A stretch of DNA of 64,000 nt from Atrichornis clamosus (lineage: Eukaryota; Chordata; Aves; Passeriformes; Menuridae): positions 147,739 to 211,738 of the forward strand of contig WBMZ01002693.1 of assembly GCA_013400975.1 (NCBI GenBank), written 5' to 3'. Positions 1 to 10,330 of this stretch are shown piece by piece (position 1 is the first letter of the stretch; every line of letters begins with the position of its first letter). A model generated the notes under the pieces. That model had not been told where the DNA came from. It did not search any database and was given only the letters and a program-made list of their open reading frames with translations. Both the position numbers and the translations under genes were made by a program.

Positions 1-3000
1 TTATTTAATTTGAGCATTTAGTTAAATGTAAAGGATAAATCTCACCCAGCCAATGTGCCGTCTTTGCCCACCACAAGTTAAAATTCTAGAGAGGCAATGA
101 TGTAACTGCAGTGACTGATAACCCAACAGGCATTGGTCATGAACTGCAGCATTTGAGGACTTGTAGATGGGGATGGCTGAGAATGAAATCTTAGCCCCAG
201 AGAAGTCAGTTTTTCCCAGCTGTAATGACATCAGGGTTTTGCTGGGTTTATTTGCAAAGATTCTCCCGGGGACTGAGCTATGTGTCCTGAGCACACAAGC
301 TCTGGCTGAGGGCTCCTCACCTTCTCAGTACAAAGGGAAAGATGTTGGCTTCTCCCTGAAGATAGTCTATGAGTATGCATGGTGGAATACATTGTATTTA
401 TTGTACATCGCAGGGATTTCTGATGCTTTTGTGGCTGCTGCCTGTCTGCTCTACAAGGATAATGCTAGAGGCTTGGTGTGGTCAGTTCCTTGGCTGTGAA
501 AGCCTGCCTGTCTGTGCCAGTGTATTTATGCAGGGAAATAAAAGTCAGAGCACAGAAAATTCAGGTGATTTAGACCCTTAACATCTTACTAGTCAGGCTA
601 GCATATCTTTGTTGACAAAGTCTCTTATGACCAGCAAACAAATGGTGCAATAATGGAAAGAGAAATATTTATTGCATTGAAAAAAAGCCTAAACAGAGTT
701 TGTTATGTTTATGAATGCATTGAGTAAACTTCCCAAAGCTCTAGAAATACAATAGGAGTGGAGTGTAGCCTACAAGAGTGGTTACCTCAGGAGCAGTCTT
801 TGCTCATCCCTTCTCCTGGTAGTGGTCCATGCTGGCCTCCCTTCCAGGTGACTCTGTAAGGCTGCCTAGAGGACCCACACAGCTGATGAACACAATGTAG
901 GCAAATCTGCCTCCCGTGTCCCTTCTCAACTTAATGCCAGTGGTGCTGTCACCTCCAGTTTTGCACCACACTTGCTGTGGCGTAAGCCAAGGGAAGCAGA
1001 AAATCCCATTTAAGCTCAAACTTCATTTCTGAAGATCAAAACCAACAGAACTCAGGAGCCTGCAGGCTTTGGAAAAGCCCAACAGATAATGCCTTGGTCT
1101 TTTACAGAAATCCTGTGCTAAAAGACTTAGACATCTATGTGACACAAGCAATCTGGCTGGGCAGGGCACTGAGCTTCTGTCCTGAGGGTAACTTGCTGGC
1201 CATAGGGCCCTCCTGCCACTCTGCAAAAGCCTTTGTGACCCAGTCCTTCCCTAAAGAAAGAAGCCATAGGCAGTCCTGCAGTTTGGGCTTATGTCTGTCT
1301 TTATCCAGTCTGAATAATCTCTGTACTCACTGGCCAGTTTCTGTTTCAGCTTTTGGGCATAGGTGCCCATGATACAGACATACATATATATATATATATA
1401 TTTGTAACAGTAGGAGATTGAGCAAAAGCTGACTCTTTCAGTGTCCTACTTTATTACACACAAAGAATGAGAACCAGAGAAGGTATAAAAGCAGTTTTTA
1501 GTGAGTCCATTGATCACAGAACTATTTATTTTGGTTGTTTACTTCTTTTCTTATCTCTGCCATGGAAAATAATTCAAAATCAGTTTTATATTGGTCTTCA
1601 AAGCATGTGTGTGTTTGTCATATTGTGATGTTCCAGTGGCCTTCTTTACAACATGGGACTGGGAAAGCAGAGACATTTCCTTTGCTGCGTTAAAAGCCGA
1701 TGGCAGTTTTGATTTTGCACTTTAAAAAAATGGAGACGAAACAATTCGTATTTGCAAACCCAGCTCTTACATATTCTCTGTCTGCCTCAGAGTACCTCAG
1801 AGTATATTCAAACAAACAGAGGGTGTGCCCTTGGTGCACTGCCATTAAAATGTCAGTGAATTAAATTGTGCAAACACTTTAAAACATGGGGTAGCTTGAC
1901 AGTAAAGGAAATGCATCATTTTACAAAGCATACTGCTAGATGCAACAAAGCTTTTAGTAAAATTGAATGCTATTTAAACATGCCAGACCTTGTCCTTAAC
2001 CACATTGAGATGTTTCATATCAGCCTGGCAACGTAAATATACCTTTCAAGAGTGTAAACTGAAAATCCTTCAAATTCAGCATATCAAGATGATGTGTGAA
2101 GACAAAAGTTTAAATTAGAAACAATCTCATAACCATTTCATTTATCTGCTTCTCCTGTGATGTATGCTTTGTCACATGGGGTAGATACCCTCTGTCACTC
2201 CTTGTGTACTCATGCACACAATTAGCAGATCAGATCAAACACTCACGTGCTTGAAACTGGAAAGTTTAATTAAAAAGCCTTTCCCCAGGCTGTTCCCTGA
2301 GTAATGCAGCATGAGATTACCATGTAGTGGGTACGCATGAGCTCCACTTGTCCAGATAACAGGATTACGTCTATCTTATTAGCTGTGGTACCTGAACTAA
2401 TGCAGTGAACAGTAGCCCATCTTCCCTACATGTTTTCCATCTTTCATGTGTTAGTCACTGGGCAAGAATTAGCTTGGCGTAGCTCTCCAGCCAGACTCTT
2501 CTTTCTGTTGACTGGTACGGACAATCAAAATATTGCATATGTTTGAAAATTTTATTCAGGATAGTTGTGACAGGAAAAGGCCAAACAAATAGAAAACACA
2601 AAGATTGTCTCTTGCAGAGCTGAGTGAAGGAGGTCAGGGAGGGGAGCTAGTTAGCTCTAAGTAGACATGGTCACCCACTGGAAGTTTAATATCAAGCTCA
2701 AACATAGCGTACAAGAGAAGGATGTTTCCTTTCATTAAGCAATCCACTACAGAATTTGTCATCTCTGCAGTTAAAAGTGTTTTAATGGGGTCTTGCACTA
2801 CTGCAGGAATATTGTAAAGGGTTCAGAAATGAGTAGGGTTGAAAACCACTATCTCACAAAATTGATAACGAAGCAGAAAGACTTTCACATCTAAACCACC
2901 ATTTCTAATCTAGTCTCTTTCATTAAGGATGCACAAAACATTTCAGCCTTCTGGATACTGGCAACTTCTGAAACCATGAAAATATGCTGCACCCACAAAG

Positions 3001-5859
3001 TCGAGCAGATACAGGGCAGTCTGGACTCTCTAAGTCCCAAGACAAGAACAGCTATGCTGGGTTGCTTTTAATTTGTTCTGTGGAAAAGGACATGAAGCTG
3101 GAGATGTTTCACTGAAACAGAGACTCAGGACTTGTCCCAGACAAGCTTATGTGAAATGAAAACATGCTCCAAGTCTGGCTCTTGGATAGGAAACCACCAG
3201 ATCTGTCTTGGTCCCATAAGCTGCCATGTATGGAGATCAGGACACTGTGATCACAGAGCTGAACTCCTCCCAAAAACTCTGTGTTTGCTTTTCTGAGGCA
3301 TCACAGAGGGAAAAACACATCTAAATTTGAAGTCTAGGCTGAAGCACTGAATTTTAGTCTCGAGACAGTAATCTGAGATGCGCAGAGAATGGGAGAAAAT
3401 AAAACACACTTTCAGAAGCTCAGAAAGGTGGAAGAGAATCTTGGTGAAGTTCAAAGAGTGCTAAAGGCAGTAAGTTTTAGTGTGTATTGGTAAGGACACT
3501 GTATCTCTGTGTGAAGAAAAGACCAGTGCCTTCAGCCAGAGCTAAGTCCCTGAGAGCTGGGCTCTTGTGTTTCCCACCAAAAGCTGCCTCCTCCCACCAC
3601 GCCAGCTGCACTCCTTTGTGGTGAGTTTCTACAGACCACGTGGGTAATTAATGTTCCTCAGTGGCCTAAACCAAGGGATTTAGAGCGACATTTTCAAAAA
3701 CACTGAAGTTACTGTAGAGCCCAAGGACTATGGTATTCCCACCACTCATGGTGCTTTCTCTAGCTGTCTACATAGGGGTTGTCTCCATAAGATTCCTTTA
3801 GGGAGCATTTTTTAGAGTAGCGGTGTAAACTGGATGTTGCAAAGCCACCTGTGGTGGAGAGTCTGCAAAAGTGAAGTAGTAGAGGTATTTCTCTGCCTCA
3901 TCACAAAACAGAAAAAAACAGGCCAGGAAATGATATTCCATTTGGAGTGAGGCTTTTAAAATCTCATCTGGGACTATTTATTTCTAGAAAGAACATTAAT
4001 CATTTTCTATGGCCTGCAGTATAACTCCTTTGTCAGCCAAGCACTGAAGGCTCAGGTTTATCTCTCTGATGGCAGTGGCAGGCTGTCATTGCAAGGACAT
4101 TTCTCCCCTTGGTGGCACCAGCAAAGGCAGCTTCTGCTCCCATCCCTTCCTCCAGCCTTGTCCCAGTGCAGCTCCAGCAGAGACCAGGGAAAAGTGCCGT
4201 ATTGCTGTGGAAGAGCCAATGGGAGATGCAAGAAGTTAGATCAGCTGGAAAGGGGCAGCTTGGATGGATGAAACCAGAGACAAGTCCTCAGGATGGCTCA
4301 GCAGCTTCATTTGTCTCTCCAGCCCTAGAGTAAAGAAAGATTCAGAAGTCTTTCTTCTGTTATTTAGTGGCTCTGCACAGAACACGTTTAGCAGAGGCCA
4401 GTTAAATGGGAAAATGGCTTTCCTTGTGCCACTGAATACTCACATGGCTCTCACAATGTCATTTTTCCAAATATCTCAATATGGATCTTCCATCACTCAT
4501 AGGACTTTTACACTGTCTTCCAGTGGGAGGAAAAGTGAACCTATACTAAGTGCCTCTTCAAAAACCCCCTCAGCAGTGTAAAATACTCAGAATAACTAAT
4601 GGATACAATCTGTTGCAGGATCTCATTCTAAACGTAGGGTTTGCCATGGACTTGCTGTCCTCAGCATGACTGCCTGCCCTTGAGCAAGGGGCAGGGAAGA
4701 GGCAGCACTGTGGAAATAGGCAAAGTCTCCCGGAGAAATGGCAGCTCTCCAGGTGCTACTTTTTCTCACTCAAGTGTTAGGCTCTGCCCCAGCTTCACTG
4801 CTGGGAAGGGTTCAGGACATGCTGCTGGCTCCCGGCATTCAGGCTGTGTCATAGATGGTCCTGTCCCTCTGAGCTTTGTGAGACAGGGACTGGTCTGGGC
4901 CTTCTGCAGCAGGTGTGCAGTGCACGAAAGGTCTGTGCTGAACTGGTTACTCTGCACAACCACTAAACAAGCAAATGTGATCTACCAAGGTAAGATTAAT
5001 GCATATTCCTTAAGTGAGTATTTGACAAAAAAGGCGACTTGTCATAGTAATATATTCATCTTCCTCCCACCTACTACCATGTGGAATATATTTTTACTAG
5101 AACTTTGAGCCATGAGTTATTCAGGTTTGCAACTCATTTAACTCCCCACCTCTTTCCTTGTAACATACTGGTTTTTATGCCTTGAAGAAAAATACAGAAC
5201 CAAATACAACAAACAAATATTTTTTGGTGATGTCTCATCAAAATGATGCTATTCAGGTAAAGGTAATCTTAAGGAAAGGACAGGTTTTGAATTCACATAG
5301 ATTAACCTCTTGATGTTGGCAGCCTGAACCTTCTTCCCAGTCTTAGTGCTTTCTGACAGCAGGCCTCAAGCCAAGCAAACCCTAGAGCTTTGGTGGTGTG
5401 AAATCCTGACCCGAGTGTCCATCAGAAGGTTACGTTTGCACCTCAGCCGCTCAATGGCCATGGCAGCAGCCAAAGACAAGGATGGGGTCAGGCTGGAAGT
5501 GTTCAGAAATTTCCCCCTATTTTCACCATTTTCTTTTCAGGGGCCAAGGCAAGGTCAGTACTTAGTTCCTGAAAGTATTAGCTGCAGACTCACCTTTATC
5601 CCTATGTAAGGAGGGAAGGGAGTGGTGCTGGTATTTGATTGCTTTGGTTGTTGAAGTCAGAAAGCCAGTGGGTTTTGCTATTCCCTTGTGCCACCCTTGC
5701 ACCTGGAGCTAGCACAAGTTGCCACACTGCCCAGGGTTTGAGCAAGCACCCTGAGCAAGCAGAGTGAGGACACAAGGCAGAGCAAAATTCATACTGGCTT
5801 TTTTTGTATGTGTGTTCTCCTCACAGCCTAACTATTTTATGTGTCTTCTTGATTTATAG
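1..5859 (+). other. SCGN: SCGN intron (3' portion), no coding exon seen
   Basis: These 5.9 kb precede the first recognisable SCGN exon and end in a TTATAG acceptor at 5859. I see an (AT)n microsatellite near 1384 and otherwise unique AT-rich sequence. Open frames such as 4641-5108 and 4264-4581 have no similarity I recognise and no paired splice signals in a sensible phase, so I read them as chance frames. No earlier secretagogin exon was found. Confidence 0.7.
1384..1402. repeat. (AT)n dinucleotide microsatellite
   Basis: About nine uninterrupted AT units lie in the SCGN intron. It is an ordinary short simple repeat, likely length-polymorphic. Confidence 0.9.
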
Positions 5860-5915
5860 ATGAAAATCTTTGACAAAAATGAAGATGGACGTCTGGACCT
5901 TAATGACCTGGCAAG
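5860..5915 (+). CDS. SCGN: SCGN coding exon: EF-hand 4 loop
   Basis: The exon follows acceptor TTATAG and ends before donor GTAGGA. It is 56 nt: 18 codons plus two bases of the next, which is completed by the first base of the following exon. With the split arginine it encodes MKIFDKNEDGRLDLNDLAR. The 12-residue calcium loop runs from DKNEDG to LND, with ligand-type residues D1, N3, D5, invariant G6 and hydrophobic L8. Position 12 is Asp instead of the usual Glu, which is also what I recall for human secretagogin. The initial Met is internal, because in the family this exon begins within the incoming helix of EF-hand 4. Confidence 0.95.
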
Positions 5916-7258
5916 GTAGGATTTAGTAATGTTGACAAGGTTTTTCAGCTCACGATGGTAGGTCCTGGCAAGGTGATGTTCTCCCTTTGGGGATGTGCAT
6001 TTGAATTCTACCTCCTTTCTAATCAAATAGCTCTGATCCCACCTCTCCAACACGTGGTCCCCATTGCATTATTCTGAGAATCTAGAGCCAGTGACAGGAG
6101 TAAAGCCAGGACCTGTCTGTGCAACACCAGCATGCTCTGGCATGATCCATGCTACCTCTGAGATGCTTCCCAGGAGGTGACAAAGCAACCACTGGCTCTG
6201 TTTCTCCAAAAGAAGGATGGCAATCCCTTCAGCAGGGTCACAGACATGCATTTATTTTACATCATTACGTGCAGCAGGGATTGCAAAGAATTTTTACTGC
6301 ATTTTGAATAATAAAAGTGCCCCTGCAAAAGAGTTTGACCGTGGCAGTAAGAAAGAATTTGGAGAGCCAAGGTGAGATGCTTGTGAATGAAGCTGGGGAC
6401 TGTATCATGGGCCTCTGTCTCTTTTCTGTCCTCAATACCTCAGAGGCTTTAGACAATTTCCACTGCCTACAGGTAGAGAGTATTCCTCTCTCTGTAAAGG
6501 TATGTGCATTGATTGGATAGGACTTTAAACATGCAGATACAGCCTTAAAACACCAGTTCAGAGAATGAGGGGAGAGAGGTGCTGGTTTGGCACTGTTACT
6601 TTCTACTTGGGATGACAACAAATGCCAGCACAAATGCCATCTGAGGCTCCCCTCCAGTCTGAGCACATTTCTCACACTCCAAATCCCTCCATGTGCAGAC
6701 ACAGCTCAACATGCCCTGTGTTGTGGGTTCTAAAAAGCTGAGGGTCAGCAGAGCAGTCGGAGAGAGAAAAGGGTTTATCAGTGCTTGACAGGCTTTAGGA
6801 GATGAAAAGAGAGGAATTCCGCCAGTCTCAGTGTACAGGCCAGTATTACTTTGTCCTTCAGTTTTACAACCACCAATTCTCCCTCCAACGGAGAGCGATA
6901 AATCACTCTTTCCTTTAATGCAGCACGGCAATCCAGCTACGAGGAATGATAGTCTGGTAGTTTTTGCTTCGGAGGCTGACAACCTCCGTTGTGCAGGACC
7001 ACCAGAAATGCTCTGGGAGAAGCAATGGTGCTAATGGGCATGTTTGTGGTGAGCCAGAGGGCACCCTCTGTGCCCCATCAGACAGGGAAGAAGGCACGTG
7101 TTCCCAGAACAGCCTTCTGTAAATAACTCCACAAGCAATTTTCTCATTTATAGGCCTATAATCTATTATCCCTTTACTTTACAAACAAGGAGAGTTCAGA
7201 ATATTTTTGTGTGCAGATGACGAAGGGAAAAGATCATAATTTAAATCTCTCCATTCAG
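5916..7258 (+). other. SCGN: SCGN intron
   Basis: A GT-AG intron of 1,343 bases (phase 2) from GTAGGA to TTCAG. It contains open frames on both strands (for example 6265-6702 and 6596-6982, minus), but none resembles a known protein and none has supporting splice context. No repeat family recognised. Confidence 0.85.
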
Positions 7259-7304
7259 GATTCTGGCTCTCCAGGAAAATTTCCTTCTACAATTTAAAAT
7301 GGAT
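7259..7304 (+). CDS. SCGN: SCGN coding exon: linker between EF-hands 4 and 5
   Basis: A 46-nt exon between CCATTCAG and GTAAGT. Its first base completes the split Arg codon, then 15 codons give ILALQENFLLQFKMD. This is the outgoing helix of EF-hand 4 and the linker to EF-hand 5, and is essentially identical to the mammalian protein as I recall it. It ends on a codon boundary. Confidence 0.95.
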
Positions 7305-7418
7305 GTAAGTAGCACTTTTTTGATACATTGATCTTGTCTCTCTCAGCTAAGATAACCTGGGCCCAAACTAGAATATTTTTGCTTTAATTTGTCTTTTGTT
7401 CGTCCTCTCTGCATGCAG
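7305..7418 (+). other. SCGN: SCGN short intron (114 bases)
   Basis: A GTAAGT donor and a GCATGCAG acceptor, 114 bases apart, between two in-frame secretagogin exons. It is much shorter than its neighbours. Confidence 0.9.
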
Positions 7419-7478
7419 GCTTGCAGCACAGAAGAAAGAAGGAGAGATTTTGAGAAGATCTTTGCACACTATGATGTT
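7419..7478 (+). CDS. SCGN: SCGN coding exon: EF-hand 5, first half
   Basis: A 60-nt, 20-codon exon between acceptor GCAG and donor GTGAGT, phase 0 at both ends. It encodes ACSTEERRRDFEKIFAHYDV, the incoming helix of EF-hand 5 plus the first two loop residues (D1, V2). The intron therefore splits the EF-hand 5 calcium loop. Confidence 0.95.
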
Positions 7479-8330
7479 GTGAGTCCCATGAGGCTGCTCA
7501 TGCCCTTGTGGTTTGTAAATGGCACAGACTTAGCATGTGCAGCTGAGACTCCTTCTTCCTGCTGGGTGCCTTTGGAGTCACTCAGGAGCAACAGCTGTGT
7601 CCAAGCCCATGAGCCCAGATGCCCAGACTGGGAGGGGTAAAGGTAGGGACAGAGGGGAGCGATGCTCAGAGACCTCGTGGCAAGGACCCATTTTGACTTT
7701 CTCCATTGCCATGGCCAGTGCTGCTGCATTAGCAGGATCCCTGCAGGAGATGCACGGGATGCAGAGGAGGTTGTGGCTTTAGCTCTCACAGGCTCTGGCT
7801 GTTTGGGACCTGCATCCATGTTGAAAAATAAACCACCTTCCAAAACTGAGGCAATGTTTATTTAGGGAGTCTGGCCCAGGACAGACACGACCATTTAACT
7901 GCCTGTTAGACATCAGCAATTCAGTGCCACTTCTAACAGTCACACAACTCCCTCAGACAGGGAGATGTTGCTCCCATTTGGTGGGAAGAGGTGGTTTGGG
8001 AAAAAGGAAGAGGTTTTAGGTATCAGATATTAGGAAGAAATTCTTTACTGTGAGGGGAGTAATGCATTGGAACCCGTTGCCCAGAGAAGCTGTGGATTTC
8101 CTGTCCCTGAAAGTGTTCAAGGCCAGGTTGAATGGGGCTTTGAGCTACCTGGTCTGGTGGAAGGTGTCCCTGCCCATGGTGGAATGGTTGGAACTGGATG
8201 ATCTTTGAGGTCCCTTTCAAATTTTATCACTCATGCTGTAAAGCTTGGTGACTGAGTGGTTATACTGGCCAGTAAACACTGTAGTGTTTTTGACTCACTG
8301 GGGAATTTTGATGTTTATTCCATCTTTCAG
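7479..8330 (+). other. SCGN: SCGN intron carrying a CR1 fragment
   Basis: An 852-base GT-AG intron (GTGAGT to TTTCAG) that interrupts the EF-hand 5 loop. It holds a CR1 LINE 3' fragment at about 8009-8232. The rest is unique sequence. Confidence 0.88.
8009..8232 (+). mobile_element. CR1 LINE 3'-end fragment (plus orientation)
   Basis: The sequence follows the conserved CR1 3' region: GATATTAGGAAGAAATTCTT, then a 'TTGCCCAGAGAAGCTGTGG' block, 'GTTCAAGGCCAGGTTGAATG' and 'GGTTGGAACTGGATGATCTT'. The same order of blocks recurs at about 52650-52840 in this window. It is truncated at the 5' side like most avian CR1 copies, and the octamer tail is eroded (ATTTTATCACTC). It lies inside an SCGN intron in the gene's own orientation and does not touch an exon. 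Confidence 0.9.
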
Positions 8331-8399
8331 AGTAAAACAGGAGCACTTGAAGGCCCAGAAGTGGATGGATTTGTCAAAGACATGATGGAACTGGTCAAG
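8331..8399 (+). CDS. SCGN: SCGN coding exon: rest of EF-hand 5 and linker
   Basis: A 69-nt, 23-codon exon between CTTTCAG and GTATCT, phase 0 at both ends. The residues start [15 protein letters not shown] and end ELVK. They complete the EF-hand 5 loop (with DV from the previous exon: D1, S3, T5, G6, E9, E12), which has canonical Glu at position 12. The last residue is Lys where I recall Gln in human. Confidence 0.95.
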
Positions 8400-9727
8400 G
8401 TATCTTCATGGCTCTGTTTGTTAATAGCCTGTATATCTTAAAGAGCAGTGCTCTTGGAAGTGTTATGTACACAGAGAGACCAGTAAGAACATAGAGTCAA
8501 ATTTTGCTTTGATCAGCAGCAGAAGAGAATGTCACAGTCTCAGCATATATACAGTAAAGCATTGCACCACATCACAGAAATTCTGCCTGACAAATTAATA
8601 CAGCTTCCCTCAGCAGCTGTATTTTAAAAAGGTCCATTCTAGCTCATACTCTGAATTAGGCAGATGTTACAGCATGACAAACTGTGTTCAAATGGATGAG
8701 TCATCAGAATTTCTTCCTTCTGTGTTTCCTGTGGATTTGGTTCTCATCAGAATGACCTCATGGTTCACTAATTAACCTCAGGCCTACACTTGAACATTAC
8801 TTGAGGTCTATCTCTAATCAAGAGTGCAGTACCCAGTGTGTCGCTTCCGTTTCTGATAGACAGCAGATTGTCTGTGTTGGATTATCTCGAGTTTCCTGAT
8901 GCAGTCCTAGATAGAGCTTTTGACCCAAGCAGAATCTGGCCTTTGGCTTCCTCCAAGCCTGGGCTGTCACGTTTCCACACAATGTGAGCCAGCACAGGGA
9001 TGTCTGCACTCCCATGTCTGTTCAGGAGAGAGCAGAGAACGGCAGCTGGGTGCCGACGGCTGCATGTGTGTGTCCTGGCCTTGCAGTGTGCAGGGAAGGG
9101 TGTGGGAATGGCCAGGAGGCTGGAATTGCACTGTGTGAGAGTGTAAAGTCTGTACTTTGCCTAAGGGCCTTCATCAGCACTGCCCTTGGACGCCACGAGT
9201 TGTGCATGGGAATTTGATCGCTTCCAGAGAGAGTGGGAAGCAGAGCAGGCACACAGAGACTGAGTGGCCTGTAAAATGTGTCTTCAGCATCAATTTGATC
9301 CACAAAAGGTATTTTTACCCTGCTGAGTTGCCTGTAAAATAGGAGTCTGCTGACAGAAATGCCGCATCAGTCCTTGCACAGCAGGTTTGAGAGAGGAAAC
9401 CAGATGAAAGCACAGGTCTGATAGTACAAGGATCTGCATTGCACACTTTTCTGAAGACTTTTCTTTGATATGGATCAGATACTGATGGCCTTGGCTGAAA
9501 ACAAAAGTCACGGTGCATTTCCATAGAGTTACTCACAGTCCCATGCCCCTTCTGCTTTTGCAGGGCACCCTTTCCCCATCCTCTGTTTGCTTTCCCCCTG
9601 CTATGAGCTGATGTGGGGCCTTTTGGTCACTCCTCCTTGGGTGGATTTCCCAGTTGCTACACGGTGGGCTGCTTTACAAGCCCAGGGCCATTTTCTCTCT
9701 CAGCACTGTTTTTCTCCTTGCCTGCAG
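8400..9727 (+). other. SCGN: SCGN last intron
   Basis: A 1,328-base GT-AG intron (GTATCT to TTGCCTGCAG). No recognisable repeat or additional exon. The overlapping open frames on both strands around 8900-9540 look like chance frames. Confidence 0.87.
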
Positions 9728-9856
9728 CCCAGCATTAGTGGTGTGGACCTGGACAAGTTCCGCCAGATCCTGCTTAACCACTGCGATGTGAACAAGGATG
9801 GGAAAATTCAGAAATCTGAACTAGCTCTGTGTCTCGGGCTGAAAATTAACCCATAG
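9728..9856 (+). CDS. SCGN: SCGN terminal coding exon: EF-hand 6 and C-terminus
   Basis: The exon starts after CCTGCAG and encodes 42 residues plus a TAG stop. It begins [11 protein letters not shown] and ends CLGLKINP, the conserved secretagogin C-terminus. The EF-hand 6 loop [12 protein letters not shown] is canonical: D1, N3, D5, G6, I8, E12. The first residue joins in phase 0 to the previous exon. Confidence 0.96.
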   Translation, partial: PSISGVDLDKFRQILLNHCDVNKDGKIQKSELALCLGLKINP

Positions 9857-10325
9857 CTGGGAAAGTGCTTGTGGTTGTGTTTCCCTTGTACGGTTTGCCT
9901 GCTGCTCCTCGTGGAAGTGTGTCTGTGCTGCTATGGGAGCCGGAGGACTGTGCTGCCAGGCTGCAGAGTGGGATTTGCACAGAGGCCTCCTGGCTCCACC
10001 AACTCCTTTGTGCTGTTCACTTGCTGCTGCCACTTGTGGGTCCCCTTAGCAATGTCTCTGCCCACCGGCAGATGAGCTGCTCAGAAAAGAGGTTGCTATT
10101 CTTCTCCTGCCCTCGTGAAATGCTGCCCTGCCCATCCCCTGTGATAGGGGCAAGCATCTCCTCAAAAACATCCCCTCCATGCTTTTAGAGTGCAGCTACT
10201 GGTGTTTCTGATGGTCATCTTTTATGTGTGAAGTCATTACTTTGGTGAACAGAGTGCTTTGTGCATTTAAAACGTTGGCTGGATGACAGTGTATTTGTGC
10301 AGAAATAAAATGGCAATTACAGAAA
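9857..10325 (+). other. SCGN: SCGN 3' untranslated region
   Basis: About 470 bases follow the TAG stop with no further splice signal, ending just past the AATAAA at 10304. The exact cleavage site is inferred from typical 10-30 base spacing. The open frame at 9865-10188 lies entirely in this UTR and is not considered coding. Confidence 0.8.
10304..10309 (+). promoter_or_regulatory. SCGN: Polyadenylation signal AATAAA of SCGN
   Basis: A canonical AATAAA lies 448 bases after the SCGN stop. A GT-rich stretch (TTTATGTGTTATGT) follows at about 10340-10355, as expected for a cleavage-stimulation element. It is the first good signal after the stop codon. Confidence 0.85.
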
Positions 10326-10330
10326 TGCAG

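Larger units (their letters stand above)
1..10325 (+). other. SCGN: Secretagogin gene, 3' part (last five coding exons and 3' UTR)
   Basis: Five + strand exons, all with AG acceptors and GT donors where expected and compatible phases, join into 119 residues. They match the C-terminal part of vertebrate secretagogin (family length about 276 residues) nearly residue for residue as I remember it, so they correspond to about residues 158-276. Secretagogin is a cytosolic hexa-EF-hand calcium sensor of neuroendocrine cells and neurons, related to calbindin-D28k and calretinin. It binds SNARE-associated proteins and is linked to secretion, for example insulin release. The first 157 or so residues (EF-hands 1-3) must lie left of the window: I searched the first 5.9 kb by eye for the preceding EF-hand exon and did not find it. 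The gene is intact as far as seen, with no frameshift or internal stop. Confidence 0.93.

Noticed and set aside
4641..5108. A 155-codon open frame left of the first SCGN exon
   Set aside because: No domain or EF-hand motif; does not match the secretagogin exons expected upstream; no phase-compatible splice sites. Chance frame in an intron.
9865..10188. A 107-codon frame just after the SCGN stop
   Set aside because: Lies wholly in the 3' UTR between the stop and the AATAAA signal; composition is not protein-like.
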